DNA of 64,000 nt from Kingdonia uniflora (lineage: Eukaryota; Streptophyta; Magnoliopsida; Ranunculales; Circaeasteraceae). The notes below the pieces were generated by a model. It saw nothing but the letters and a program-made list of their open reading frames with translations, did no database searches and had not been told where the DNA came from. Shown piece by piece: positions 44,001-55,987 of the stretch. Location of the stretch: assembly GCA_014058105.1 (NCBI GenBank), contig JACGCM010000779.1, positions 3,844,001-3,908,000 on the forward strand. The letters run 5' to 3'. A program made the position numbers and the translations under genes. How positions within the stretch are numbered: the stretch's first letter is position 1; each line of letters starts with the position of its first letter.

Positions 44001-47000
44001 TTCGAGGGCTTTACTGGGATACCCTTAATTTTGAGTTTTAGGTAAGTCTCTATCAACCCATATCTGATTTCAGTTGTAATTCAAAGGTTTTAGGTATGAT
44101 TTTTGGTATTGATGATTCTTAGTGATTGATTCTTTCTGAAATTGAGTTATACAACTTGGGTATGATCAGGATCAAGTATTAAAGGTGTAAGACTATATAA
44201 TTGCTAAAATTATTGGTTGATGTTGGGTTTACTATTAATTGAAGTTTTAAGTATTGGGTATGCTTCATATTTTTTTTCTATGGATTTGGGGCTTCATTTA
44301 CATCTGGTTCAGGTCTGAATTGAGCTTGATTTACACGTATTAAGTGTGTTTTAGAAGTACTTTAGCATGGGGAATGCTTAATTGTTGATTTAGATAACTA
44401 TGGGGTTCGTATACGGTTTTGTATATCTGATTTTGGTTAAGAAAGGTAAAAATCTGCAAGTATAATGTGTGGGTATCACCTTAGAGTGATTAGAAATGAT
44501 TTACATGGTTTGGGTATTTATTTCTACAAGTTTAGCTTGATTCACGAAGGTATGTTGGCTGATTTTGACATAGAAATGCAGTTTTTCGACATTAAAAGTA
44601 TTTTTGGTGGATATCGCGTTTTGGGTACTTGTATTTTGGCATCTCCGAGCATATTAGTATTAGATTAGAATTATAGGACTTGTTTAGATGTATTTCTGGT
44701 TTCTTAGAGTTTTGTTTTGTTTTGGTTTTCTTAGGAGCTAGTATTAGTGATCGGGCGGTGCGAAGCGAGGCTGTGGAGACTCATATCTGGTATAGGAATA
44801 ATTATGCTGGTAATAGGCAAGTGCAATATTTATTTACAAGTTAATATAAGATTAGATAGAATTCTTACATGATCACTGACTTAATAGATATGCATATGCT
44901 AGAAAGTTGTGATATGATGCTTTAATTCTTTAAGAGCATGTTTCCTGCAGCAGTTAATACATTAGGTTTATTTTGAGTATACCGTAGATTATTTACACAT
45001 TTCTAGACTCATTATATTATGTGCATTAGGTTATAAACGAGTAGTAATCAAATCCGGGAAAAATTGGGAACTTAGCCAACTTATGTTGACTAAGGGCTTT
45101 TGGGCTTCCAAGGATACCAGAATTTTGATTGGGCCACGAAGTGAGAGATATAGAGGAGAGGTAGAATTTAGGAAGCATTTCAATAGTTTTGTGAGAATTT
45201 TAGAATTCCTTTAAGAGGGTTTTAATGGTTGTTGGTGTTGGCTTTTTTACTTATCTTCTCCTTTTTAAGGTTGCTCTTTTAGGCTTTAATCTCTAGTCTT
45301 TTAATACTTCTGGGGTAGCTTGAGAGCTCTGCGAGCTCTATGAGGGTGTGCTTCAATGCATAGATCCCGAGGCCAATCCTAAGTGGGCAAGGAATCTTGT
45401 GAACCACGTCTTACTCTGAAAGCTGAAACATTTGCAACGATTGACTAGTTTAACTTAACTAGGGCTCCTCTGACAACTAACTAGCCAACGAATTCGCGAC
45501 CCAGAGGCAATAGTTGGATCAAAGGATGCACCGATGTATGCAAACTAAGTACGAGGTGAACAATGTTAAGAAATAAGGGTAAGTAGATAGGGCCGAACGC
45601 TTAATAATAAAAAGATAGCAATTAACGACCCTAAAATACGTATGTTTAACCTCACCTTATAACCGAATAGAATAAGGGAACGTGAGCACGTCACACGACA
45701 TTGAGCAAATCACAGAGTTGAGAACCGTATAAGCTCTACGAGCTATAGAGTTGAGAACTAATGGAGTTGCACCGTCAAACAACTCAATTTCTCTCACCTT
45801 GCTTTGGGGTAAAAAAATCAAGCACCAAGATACGCCGAAGAGGCATGGTAGCTCCTCGGGTTCAGTAATGGTATGACTTCAGCCAGTAAGAAAGTTAATT
45901 TGACAATCTGATGATCTTACGTGGTATTACAATCCGAGGGTAGCCATTGTGGTACGGATAGCTAAACCCGAACTCACGGAGTAACACCCACCTCATGTCT
46001 TTGGACCTTCAAGGGTGAAACATAATCCAATCCTGATCATGTGTTTAATTCAAGAGGTAAAATGGGCATGACTACCTGGCACCATGCAACTGGTTATTAA
46101 CAGGGGTACGTGCGTTTTAACCATGTAAACTCTAGTTGTGAAATGGATGTTATCTTCTCTGGTGAATTTTAGTCGATAGTCGTAAACGATATTGAGCGTG
46201 CCCTAGAGGTACGAGTTGCTCCGATTTCATTAAACATAAGGTACTGCTATGAGAGAGTTCGTTGTAAATTCTCTCTAGCCAAGTACCATTAAAGCCTAGG
46301 GCAAACGTTTAAGTTAGATAGATTCTTTTTATAGAACCGCCTGCTTATAGTATTGCTTATTTATTTACTCAGTTATTCACTGTAAAAGTTTAAATCTATC
46401 AAATATTACTTGTTTATTTATATTGTATCTTGCTACGATTTGGGGTTTGCTCACCCAATCTAGTTGACATTTTTCCAGATCTAGATGATGGGTCGGCAGG
46501 AGTTGAGCTCTTTGAGCTTGTAAAGTTCTACGAGGGTGGAGATGGGACAGGACCTAGTTGTTCTACTGGAGTTTAGGAGGATTATACAGTAGAGTGGTTT
46601 GAGGTAGCTGGTGCAGAGTTTATGGTTAGTGTTTAGCAGTGTTGGAGTCCTCTCTTGTGATATATCGTGTATATGTTCGTCAGGTTTGAGACAGTTGTGA
46701 GTATTTTATATTAGTACTGTTTTCACTTGTCTTTATGTAATACTATCGCAACTATCTATGTATCTATCACTTGTTGTTGTATATATTTGTTTTCTCAGGT
46801 TTTGAAACATGTTAGTACTGATTTACTCTGATAAGTTAGTGGGTGAATTTTCGCTGTTCAGCGGGGTTCCGACCTACGGTCTGGTATGCGACTCAGAAGG
46901 TCGGGGCATTCCATATGGCTTAGTCAGTAGGGGTGTCACACCAGTACAAGCTACTTCGACATGAGGATAGGATGAAACCATCGTTGCCTCATAGGACAAA

Positions 47001-50000
47001 ATGCATCTTTTCCATACAGGGATTATGTCAGTTATGGAATACTCTATCTTATGCATATATATAAGCCAAATTCTAAGACCTATTTTGTAAGCTTCCTTAA
47101 ATAGTTGTTTAGTAATAACAAGCATGTTCCATAGAGTTGGGTGCATTCTGATTTTGAAGCACGCACCTTTTTTTTATCCTGAAGAAATCTAAACTTCTAA
47201 TGTTCACTGTTTGCTCATAGTAGAAGATGCTCAATTGACATGGAATGTAGACTCCGCTCTTAACGTTAACCACACAAAGCCATTATATCACGGTATAATT
47301 GAAAAGATTATCCCCGCCTCATACCACACCAATCTTTTATCTTGCTCCGTTGGTTATCCAACTGTCAGTTAGGTTGTTCTCCATAACAAATACTAATTCA
47401 TAAAAGAGAGTTCACTAAACTCTCGATAAAGTTTGCCCCCTAAAAAAAGAAAATCGTGTTGCTTATCAACCTGTGAAGGCTTTTTGGGGCCATTTTTGGT
47501 CATATGGAATTTGTTCACTTACATAACTCCTAAGACTGAGGATAAACCAACTAAACTTATAAACAACATGAGCCTGATAATCCGGTTCTTTAATAGATCT
47601 ACGAAATTAAGCATGCTACAAGCATAAAATACCCTGTATAGGGTGCAAAAGGTCACAAAAAACACTGTGCATCACATTCAAAATGAACATAGATTACCGT
47701 AAGATACATACCACAGCTCCGATACATAAGATCGAGTGATATTTTCCAAGTTTCCCTAGCCTTTCCGCGACAAGGGGAATTTCAAAGCTTCCAGGAACCC
47801 ACACTACCTGGAAAAGATAAATAAATAAATAAGAGAGAGAATTAAGGAGTTAAGGCTTTCTGACAGAAAAGGCTGGACTAGCAAACAAGCTTAAGGCTAA
47901 GAGCTCTGTCATTTAAGCTATGATTCAGGGATATGTTACGAGACACACCCCAACAAGGATGGGATCTCGGATGAAAACTTAACGATTAGGATTCCATAAA
48001 CCATATGCATTATAATACTTTACATTTAGTAGTTTTTTTTTTTTTGAAGTGCTTGGATAATAGCCATTAAACATCATTGTACTTTGAGAAGAGACTACAC
48101 GTATAGCAAGTGTATTCATTTACTAAAAACTAAACATCAGTGAAAATAGTAGAGCTTGTAATCTACATACAGTAGCTGCTATGCAACTAGCACGGACACA
48201 ATAAAAGGATGTTTGACGAAAAGGAAAATGGCATTCATGTATAGCCTAGGTATTAAAGCCATTATAATGAGTTGCTTTGAATAGGTATAACTAGTTATTT
48301 ACCTTCATTAATTTAGTTTATATAAACATGGCCAACGTATTCCATAAACATGGTCACCACCCAGAGACCCATGTAATTGATTTGCTACAAAATAAAGAAA
48401 GTTACAGGGCAAGTGAACTAAACTCAAGCCCTTCTCTCTCAATCTTCCTCTGTTTTCGCCTCTCCCTACTCTCATTTGTTCTTTTGATTTCAACTTCAAT
48501 CTTATCATGGTATTTTAAGTACATCTATGTATTATGTATAACAGGTTGCTATACATGTTAAGGCTGTGAGGGTCTTCATTATGAGGCATTGAGAATCTTC
48601 ATTACCAGGTGGACTCACATCTATTGCTTTCACATTGGTACATTTTCTTATTCTCCGTGATCAGAGACGTCCTAGCACATGTTTTAAGATTTGCAACTCA
48701 AAAATGTTTGTATTGGTATTAGTAAGTAGGCTCACCAATGAAATTTTGGGCCTATGATCTACATATAAGTTTCATTTCTGATGGTTTGAGCTTAGATACA
48801 GTATAGCATTAAATAATAATACTAAGCCATTATCACCTACCAATACCATCCACCTAATCAAACCATGAATTTTCACTACACCCACAAGTTACAATAATAA
48901 GCTGTTATTACATTATGTAAAATGGGGAAATACATACGTCAACATCTTCTTCCCTAACTGAATATCGCTTGAAAGTCTCCAAAGCTCCCTCCAGCAGAAG
49001 TTTGGTCACAACCTCATTAAACCGTGCTACAACCTTTATTCCACAAAACAAAGACATGGATAAATTACAGCCATCAAAGAAAATTACAAAAAAAAAAATT
49101 AAATAACTCACCAAGAGCAAGTTGAAACTAGAAATACTTAAATAGAGATCGTAAATCATTATGCAACAAAATCAACAACCTCTCCAACAGATACATAACT
49201 TTTTTACACGGAAATATATAATAACCAACTTACATATCTATTAGAGTTAGTATTGGCTTGAGGGTATTTACGCCTTTTGTTCTTTCTTTGTAGTTAGGCT
49301 ATTTGGGTATCTAGTTGTAACTCAATTCTATCTTATCTTCTTCTAATACAATATAGTAGCTCTTTTTCCTCTCTAATAGTTGAACCTTAATATCAAAGCT
49401 ATTTTGGTATCAGAGCCAGATTAGTTTCGTTGGTTGTTATCAGAAAACGATTAGGGTGCTCTCTGGTTGATTTGGACACGATTTCGTTTTCGATTTTTGA
49501 TCTTGATATAATTAGGGTATTTGATTTGAAAAAAAAAACTAAAATTTGAGGGTTTGAATCTCTGCTAATGAATTCTGAATCTCTCTCTGACGTTGTCCTT
49601 ACTACGTGTAAGCTCTTTCAATCTTTCTCTCTCTCTCTGCCCATTAGCTTGCAAAGTTCTCTCTGTTAGTGCTGATTTATAGTGTTAGTGTTTGATTTGA
49701 TGATTGGGTATTTGGATATAGTTTTGTTGTTGTTGCTTGTTACTGAATTAGTTGTTTGGATATTTGGGTATAATTTAGTTGTTGTTTGTTGCTGAATTAG
49801 TTGTTACTGGAGTTGTTTTGGCATTTGGGCATCTTCCACCGAGTTTGTTGCTAAGTAAAGGGGTATTTGGGTATCGTTTGATATCAAGTCTATAGTTTCT
49901 TATTGTGACACTTCTTTTGTGACATAATAAATTTGATTTCCAAGCAATTCGTCCGAAGTTATCGGGCCCTAACTATGCGTATTGGGTTGATTCCATGACG

Positions 50001-53000
50001 CACTTTATCATAGGTAGAGGGTTATGGGAATACGTTGATAGTACAATTACAATGACGAATGATCCGAAAAAAACTAATAAACGCAAGTGATTTAAGAAAA
50101 TGGCGAATGAACAACACAAAGTTTATTACATGGATCAGTAATTCTGTAGAACTCTCAATGGGTATTCAATTGGCCAAGTTTCAAGCGGCAAAGGAGAGGT
50201 GGCACCACTTGAAGAAGTTATATACGAAATCTAATTTTGCGCAACAATATCAGCTGTAAATTGATGTCCGCGGTGTTCGACAGTATGATGGTAGCATTTA
50301 AGAGTTTTATGGGATGATGACTACACTTTGGAATCAACTTGCTTTAACTGAGCCAACAGGGCTTACTGCTTGTAGGGATTGAATCTCATACCGAGAGCAA
50401 CAACGACTAGTACAGTTCTTGGTTGCATTATATGATGATTTTGAGAGTCTTCGAGGTTTTATTCTTCATAGAGATCCTCTTCCAAGTGTTGATTATGTTG
50501 TTAGTGAGCTTATTGCAGAAGATGATCATTTTAGAACACAAGTAGGCAAAAGGGCACTTACTATACCCACTCAGTCAATTTTGGCTATTCAGCCACTAGT
50601 TGAGTCTCAATCCCATATTTCTTATCATAAGCAACAAAATTCATATTTGCAACCTCATGATGAGTGTGCCTTTTGTCACCGGAAAGGTCATTGGAAGAGT
50701 CAATGCCCAAAAAGACTACAACATCAAAATCGAGGATCAACCCCATGGACTTCTCCGCAGCAGTACAGAGGTCCTCCTCAGTTTCAGTCTTATGGAGGAC
50801 CACATACACAGCAGTATGTTAGACCCCCTGCACCATATCAGGAACGCCCAACTGTGACACATATAAGTTTGGTTTCTCTAACTCTTATTATTCCACTGAG
50901 TTTGCTTCCTTCTGACCACCATCCATGGTCACTCTGAACTGGGCTCTTTCAAAGAGGCGAATGTTAACCCTATTTGGCAACATGCCATGGATGAAGAGTT
51001 ATCTGCATTACAAAAAACAGGGACATGGGACTTGATGCCCTTACCTTTAGGGAAACATGTTGTTAGTAGCCGTTGGATTTATAAAATAAAGACAGTAGAG
51101 CAGTATAAAACTCGCCTTGTAGCTCGTGGTTTTACTCAAGAGTATGGGACTGATTATGAGAAAACTTTTGCTCCTGCTGCAAAGATGACCACTGTTCGTC
51201 TCTTGATTGTTATTACATCTGCTCGTCAATGGGGATTATCTCAGATGGATGTAAAGAACGCCTTTTTGCAAGGTGATTTGACTGAGGAAGTGTACATGAC
51301 TCCTCCACCGGGAGTTCCTCATTCACCTGGTGAAGTCTGCAAACTTCGCAAAGCCTTATATGGTCTCAAACAAGCGCCTCGTGCTTGGTTTGAGAAGTTG
51401 TCATCAGTTATTTGCCACTATGGTTTTCGGCCTAGTGAACATGAATCTGCTTTGTTTGCTTTGTTTGTGCGGTTGACAGACGTGGGTAGTGTGTTTCTAC
51501 TCCTATATGCGAATGATATGATTTTGACTGGTGATGATATTGCTGGCATTTGTGCTCTAAAGCTTCAGTTACACCGTGAGTTTAAGATGAAAAATTGAGG
51601 ACCTCTTCGTTATTTTCTTGGCATTGAGTTAGCCTTGTCTCCTAAAGGCTACTTGTTGTTTTAGTCCAAGTATGCTTTAGATGTTCTTAAAAGAGCCCGA
51701 CTTACTGATTCTCGGACTAATGACACTCCTCTTGAGCTTCATGTTCGTCTAACTCCTTTTGATGGCATACCTTTGGAAGATCCTACTTTGTACCGGGTCA
51801 TCGTAGGTAGTCTTGTGTACTTGACTATTACTCGGCCCGATATCACTTATCCTATTCATATTGTCAGTCAGTTTGTTTCTGCTCCTACTATTGTGCATTG
51901 GGCTGTTGTTATTCGGATATTACAGTACAATTGGGGGTACTTATTTTAGACTTTATTGATTACGTCTTCCTCATCTTTAGTGCTTTGGGCTTATTTTGAT
52001 GCTAATTGGGCAGAGGACCCTACATATCGCAGATCTACCACTGGGTTTTGTGTATTTCTCAGTGATTCACTTATTTCTTGGCAGAGTAAGAAGCAGGAAG
52101 TTGTTTCTCGATCTTCTGCTGAGGCAGAGTACCGTGCTATGGCTGTGACTATGAGAGAGATAGTATGGCTCCGTTGGCTTCTTCGTGATTTAGGAGTTTC
52201 TCTATCTGCTCCCACGAGAGAGCAAAGCACATTGAGATTGATTGTCACTGTACTCGTCATCATCTGAAGAATGGCACCTTATCTTTGCCTTATATATCGT
52301 CTCAATGAACTTAACCGACTTCTTCACGAAGTCTCACACTACGTAGTGTTATCACTTTCTTTTTAGCAAACTCTCGATGTTACTTGTTGTACCATCATGA
52401 GTTTGACAGAGGGTATTAGAGTTAGTATTGGCGTGAGGGTATTTACGTCTTTTGTTCTTTCTTTGAAGTTAGGCTATTTCGGTATGTAGTTGTAAGTCAA
52501 CTCTATCTTGTCTTCTTCTAATACAACATAATAGCTCTCTTTCCTCTCTAATGGTCACCTTAATATCAAAGCTATTAATATCCACATAACCTGGGGAAGT
52601 TATGAATGTTGAGTCCAAAGAGCATCCCGAGTAAGGCAAGTTGGGTAATTTCTTGCCAAACTCAAGCTGCTTTAGGACTCATCAATGGCATTTTCAATTA
52701 GAGTTAAGTTAGGTTAGCTGATACTTGTTTGAATTTCTCAGACCAAGTGTGATTTCACGTGCCACGCCAAAGTAAAACGACATAGTAAATTAAAACCCGC
52801 GCGACGGTCTCGAACCTGTCCTGGAAATACAGATTCCTTTTGCATGCAAGAAGGTTTCAGTTACTTAAAGCTGTTCTCCTGAGTATACAGGTTGACTGGA
52901 CTAACGTGTTCATCCCACCTGTGGCTATTGCAACAAAGATTGAAGCAATCTGTCATACGTTCTTTGGCATGACCATGAGGTTACTAAGAAGTCTACTCCT

Positions 53001-55634
53001 ATTACATGGGCTAAATGTCGTTACCCTATCAAAGGAGGGTAACGAGCCTCACAAGAATTCAGGTGGAATAAAGCCTCAATAATTAGACACATTCGACTAC
53101 TTGCCTCGGGGGGAAACAGCCTACAGGATAGATGGGCTAAGAGGGATCTTCTTAGAGGTATTAGCTTTTGGAGTACTAAGATACCAACTTAATGTTCTTG
53201 GGTTTGGAAAATGATCCTGAAATCTAGAGAGGATGTGAAGGATCACATTCTTCATCAGATTAGTGATGGAAATCTACAAATTTTGGCTTGACCAATGTCA
53301 TAAGACGGGCATCCTACAAGATCACTTTACCCAGTGCCTCAGATATGATAGTCACCTCCACCTGGAAGCTAAAGTAAGCAATGTCATGGCTGACTGCAAA
53401 TGGGTAATCCCTCCCCACCTGCTTTAAAACTTAAATGCATTGAAAACAATTTCCCCCTTACCCCTCCTGTCCCCCATATGAAGGACAAAATTATATGGAG
53501 TCCTTACACTATGATGCTTTTACACTGTCTCATGTCTCATCTGTTGTAGGAAAATAAGAATGCCTAGACCTGTTGTTCATTAGCACCATTTTTGCTGGAC
53601 GCCACTATTGTCCCAAGACATGGTTTTATTGTATGGAAAGTCCTCAAAGGTTGTGTTAATGCCCAGGATAGACTTATTTTAAAAGGGCTTTTATCTAGTT
53701 CCTTGTGCATCTTGTGTAAAGCTTCTAATGAGAGTATTAGCCACCTGTTTATGGGGTACCCTACTACTGAACTCATGTGGAAGAAATTACTGCATAAATG
53801 TGAGATTGTGAGAAGCTGTGGTGACTTTGAAGTTTGAAGATGAAGTTGGCTGGTTGTGCAACCTCAACAAGCCAGAGAGTGGTGCTAAAGTGTGTTTTTG
53901 CCTTTTCATCCTTCAATTACCATATTTGGTAAATAAGGAACTTCTCAATATTCAGAAATGAAGGTGTGCACATCAACCACACCAATAAAGCCATTGTTAT
54001 GTATGTACTCAATGATTGCAGTGTATTGTCAAGAAAGTTAAAGACGGTGCCAGAACCAGGAATACATTTTGGAGGTTAACCCTGTATTTAACCTCCAAAA
54101 TGTCAAATACTGTTCCTGGTCACCTCCCCCTGCAGGGTACTGGCAACTCAACACTGATAGGTCCTACTGTGGTTTGTTAAGAAATAGCTCTGTGCTGTGT
54201 AAAATTGGGTACAGTGGGAGAAAAGAGCCAAACTCATTCATATTTCATAAGATGCATGCCATTTACAAATGTCTTGAGCTTGATCTTTAACAAGGTATCT
54301 CAAAACTCTGGGATGTTATTGACTATAAGCTGATGGTTCTCTACATTAGACACTACACCGAACCTCCTTGCAGTTGTACCTTTCTTCACAAAACTATAAT
54401 GCAGCAGATTTCAAAGTTTGAAGACTTGCTATTTACTTCCTTTTGTGGTACTTTTGGGTTTGTGATACTTCCCCGTAGCCCATGCCCCTTGGCGTCCTGG
54501 TTTTGTTGTTCTTATTGAGGATGCCTCCAAGGGTAAGGAAATGTATTGGGAAGTAACTGGTTGTATCACTCTATCATTATTTACTAATTCTGGTTTTGGG
54601 TCTGCTTTAACCCCTCTTGCTCTGCTAAAACAAAGACAGTCTCAGATCCTCCCCCAACGGACATAACAACTATATTTTGTTCCCAAAGCGTTGCAAGGCT
54701 TGGTATCGGAAAATGTCAACATTGATCGAAATCAAAAAACAAAGAATTTATCTCAAATGGTTTACTATCAATTTTGGGCTACAAAGAAGGGAGAATACAT
54801 CACACATTTGTCGCAACAAAAAGGTAATAAAGAGAGATGGGAATATTGGAGTAGAGGCAAAGGAGGCGAACAATGGTCTTTTTCAATTAAATCTCTACGT
54901 TTACATAATAATATTCACATTTTTACCACGTACTCCATTTGTTAACTAACGTATAAGTTCGGGAACATACATAATTCAACCCCAATCATAACCAAGGGTC
55001 AAAAAATAAAACTTGATGGATACACTTGCCAGTCAATATTCCGATCTATATCGTTCAACCAACTCGTGGTTGACCGATCACAAACCAAAGTTCTATTATT
55101 TTGCTAGCATTGTAATTTCCCAACCTAATTTTCCCAATTTCAATCCAAATTCAAACTAAACATGAAGAAACAATCTAAGTTCAGAATAAAGCTTGCTTCT
55201 TTATGTTTGTATGACTAATATCTCTTCAAATATAAAAAGGGTATCAAGGAAAGCTTACAATGGCGAAGCGAAGACCCTCGCCTTTCGTCAAACTCCCAAC
55301 CAAATGCCGCACAACAGATGTTTGAGCAAATGCCGATCGACCCTTCTGTCTATCAAACGTCAGAAACTGATTTGCATTGTGTTTGGGTGAAACTGATATC
55401 CCATCTGAAATCACCAATCACCGATCAATCAATCAAATCCACAATTAAACTAAGGGAGTTGAAAGTGAGGGGTGAGAGAAACTTACAGTGAGTTGAGATT
55501 GAAGCAGAGAATGAAATGATGCGCTTTGGGAATTGCTCATGATTGGATGAGGGGAGAATTCGAGAGATTTGGTGTTGTTGTTGTGACAGAAAGGTTTTTG
55601 TCAGAGTGAAGGATGCCATCTTTTTCTCACTCAC
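41008..55634 (-). CDS. 6,7-dimethyl-8-ribityllumazine synthase, plastid-targeted (8 exons)
   Basis: Exons (minus): 55634-55487, 55404-55259, 49033-48938, 47807-47712, 43025-42947, 41742-41696, 41433-41374, 41049-41008. All borders are GT..AG and the phases fit; the total is 714 nt, 237 residues. Residues 1 to ~80 are Ser/Thr/Gln-rich, fitting a chloroplast transit peptide; a second Met at codon 6 ([10 protein letters not shown]) may be the real start. The enzyme core begins [18 protein letters not shown], then [56 protein letters not shown] (catalytic His169), [16 protein letters not shown] and [15 protein letters not shown], ending FEHHLKQ. The enzyme condenses 5-amino-6-ribitylaminouracil with 3,4-dihydroxy-2-butanone 4-phosphate, the penultimate step of riboflavin synthesis. 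It should form icosahedral or pentameric assemblies in the plastid. No defect was seen despite huge introns. Confidence 0.93.
43659..46940 (+). mobile_element. Probable solo LTR of a chromovirus (Tekay/Del-like) in intron 4
   Basis: The segment starts TGTAACGACCCC and ends GGGGTGTCACA, imperfect inverted termini of LTR type (TG...CA). It is flanked by ACAGT and CCAGT (4 of 5 bases match). It has no gag-pol sequence. A TATA-like CTATATAAAC at 43849-43858 and a downstream splice donor-like GGTAAGTCT near 44041 suit an LTR promoter and leader. Tekay/Del chromovirus LTRs are 2-4 kb and have similar ends. An alternative is a non-coding LARD-type element, but no internal repeat pair was seen. Confidence 0.6.
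43849..43858 (+). promoter_or_regulatory. TATA-like box inside the solo LTR
   Basis: CTATATAAAC lies about 190 bp from the LTR start, a normal position for an LTR promoter. Activity is unknown. Confidence 0.45.
49234..49238. repeat. Target-site duplication ATATC, left copy (copia 1)
   Basis: ATATC precedes the left LTR and recurs at 52578-52582 after the right LTR. Confidence 0.7.
49239..49404 (+). repeat. Left LTR of copia 1
   Basis: Direct repeat of 52414-52577, with a small number of substitutions. It starts TATTAG where most LTRs start TG, in both copies. The right end is set just before the TGGTATCAGAGC primer site. Confidence 0.8.
49405..49417 (+). other. Primer-binding site of copia 1
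   Basis: TGGTATCAGAGCC is complementary to the 3' end of plant initiator methionine tRNA, the usual copia primer. Confidence 0.85.
49899..50830 (+). pseudogene. gag region of copia 1
   Basis: Blocks in slightly shifted frames. At 50110-50250 are [20 protein letters not shown] and [19 protein letters not shown], the UBN2/copia gag core. At 50419-50830 is [20 protein letters not shown], then a zinc knuckle [14 protein letters not shown] (CX2CX4HX4C, about 50668-50709). Stops at about 50258, 50300 and 50380 break it. Confidence 0.82.
50970..52267 (+). pseudogene. RT and RNase H regions of copia 1
   Basis: RT begins [20 protein letters not shown] near 50976, then [30 protein letters not shown] and [15 protein letters not shown]. 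The catalytic YVDD box reads YAND (near 51510), so an essential Asp is lost. A stop at 51596-51598 and another near 51662 interrupt, after which RNase H is readable at 51956-52267 ([40 protein letters not shown]). Inactive. Confidence 0.88.
52414..52577 (+). repeat. Right LTR of copia 1
   Basis: Direct repeat of the left LTR, followed by ATATC (52578-52582). Confidence 0.8.
52830..54300 (+). mobile_element. LINE remnant in lumazine synthase intron 2
   Basis: Three dispersed blocks in L1 order. (1) C-terminal RT, at 52852-53050: [20 protein letters not shown], then [11 protein letters not shown]. (2) A zf-RVT zinc-binding block at about 53608-53800: [20 protein letters not shown], then [20 protein letters not shown]. 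(3) The start of an RNase H-like domain near 54105-54180: [19 protein letters not shown]. Each is broken by stops, and no poly(A) tail or target duplication was found. It is the same general class as the RNase H remnant in the GH5 intron. Confidence 0.75.
54056..54119. repeat. Imperfect inverted repeat (hairpin) within the LINE remnant
   Basis: Arms CATTTTGGAGGTTAA (54065-54079) and TTAACCTCCAAAATG (54088-54102) pair perfectly over 15 bp with an 8-base loop. An outer CCAGGAA/TTCCTGG pair extends the hairpin. No mobile-element ends fit it. Confidence 0.8.
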
Positions 55635-55982
55635 TCAGACAAATAGAGTTGTTGAAGTCTCAGGCAGTTTTTGTTATAAAACATGCTGATATGGTTCAAC
55701 ATCTCCAAATGTATTATGCTTTAGTATCACTTATTTTTTTATTTTCGTAAGCGTAAGCGTAAGCGTTTGAGTTTATGCGAAAGGCACCGTTGCGTTTGGA
55801 TCGACTCGACAGAATTTATCTATTTCTCCAATCTCAATCCTTGATGTATCAATGTTTCTTAATTAATCAATTTCCTATAAGAGTCTAATAATACAAGGAT
55901 ATAGGTAGATTAAGGGTATCACATGATTCACATTGCATTAAGGCAATTTAGAAACAAAACCCCCATATCTTGTATGACCAAG
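55635..55982. promoter_or_regulatory. Proximal promoter of lumazine synthase
   Basis: Only 353 bp separate the start codon from the copia 2 LTR. A TATA-like TTTTATAAC lies at 55672-55680 (minus), about 40 bp before the first ATG. A short direct repeat of GTAAGC (about 55748-55765, three units) lies upstream. No other element was identified. Confidence 0.45.
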
Positions 55983-55987
55983 TAGGT
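55983..55987. repeat. Target-site duplication GTAGG, left copy (copia 2)
   Basis: GTAGG precedes the left LTR and is found again at 61652-61656, directly after the right LTR end. Confidence 0.7.

Larger units (their letters stand above)
43026..47711. other. Intron 4 of lumazine synthase (4.7 kb)
   Basis: The gap between exons 4 and 5. Most of it is the 3.28-kb LTR-like insertion at 43659-46940. The remainder (43026-43658 and 46946-47711) is AT-rich intron with no other feature seen. Confidence 0.8.
49239..52577 (+). mobile_element. Internally deleted Ty1/copia element in lumazine synthase intron 2
   Basis: LTRs of about 165 bp (49239-49404 and 52414-52577) begin TATTAGAGTTAGTATTGG and share the body AGTTAGGCTATTT...AATATCAAAGCTATT. 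ATATC flanks both sides. A primer site TGGTATCAGAGCC (plant initiator Met tRNA type) follows the left LTR at 49405-49417. Inside are a gag with zinc knuckle, then directly RT and RNase H. Protease and integrase are missing although the zinc-knuckle frame leads straight to the RT start, so a deletion has fused these parts. The copy is 3.3 kb instead of the usual ~5 kb. It is opposite in orientation to the host gene. Confidence 0.88.
49034..55258. other. Intron 2 of lumazine synthase (6.2 kb)
   Basis: The gap between exons 2 and 3. It contains a copia element (49239-52577) and LINE-derived sequence (52830-54300). The stretch 54300-55258 has a frame (54677-54949) of unknown origin and nothing recognisable otherwise. 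Confidence 0.8.

Noticed and set aside
44465..44668. Plus-strand frame in the solo LTR
   Set aside because: Short, with no domain, and it lies in a region best explained as non-coding LTR.
54677..54949. Two overlapping plus-strand frames in lumazine synthase intron 2
   Set aside because: Both are open over the same bases, which points to composition rather than coding; neither is recognised.
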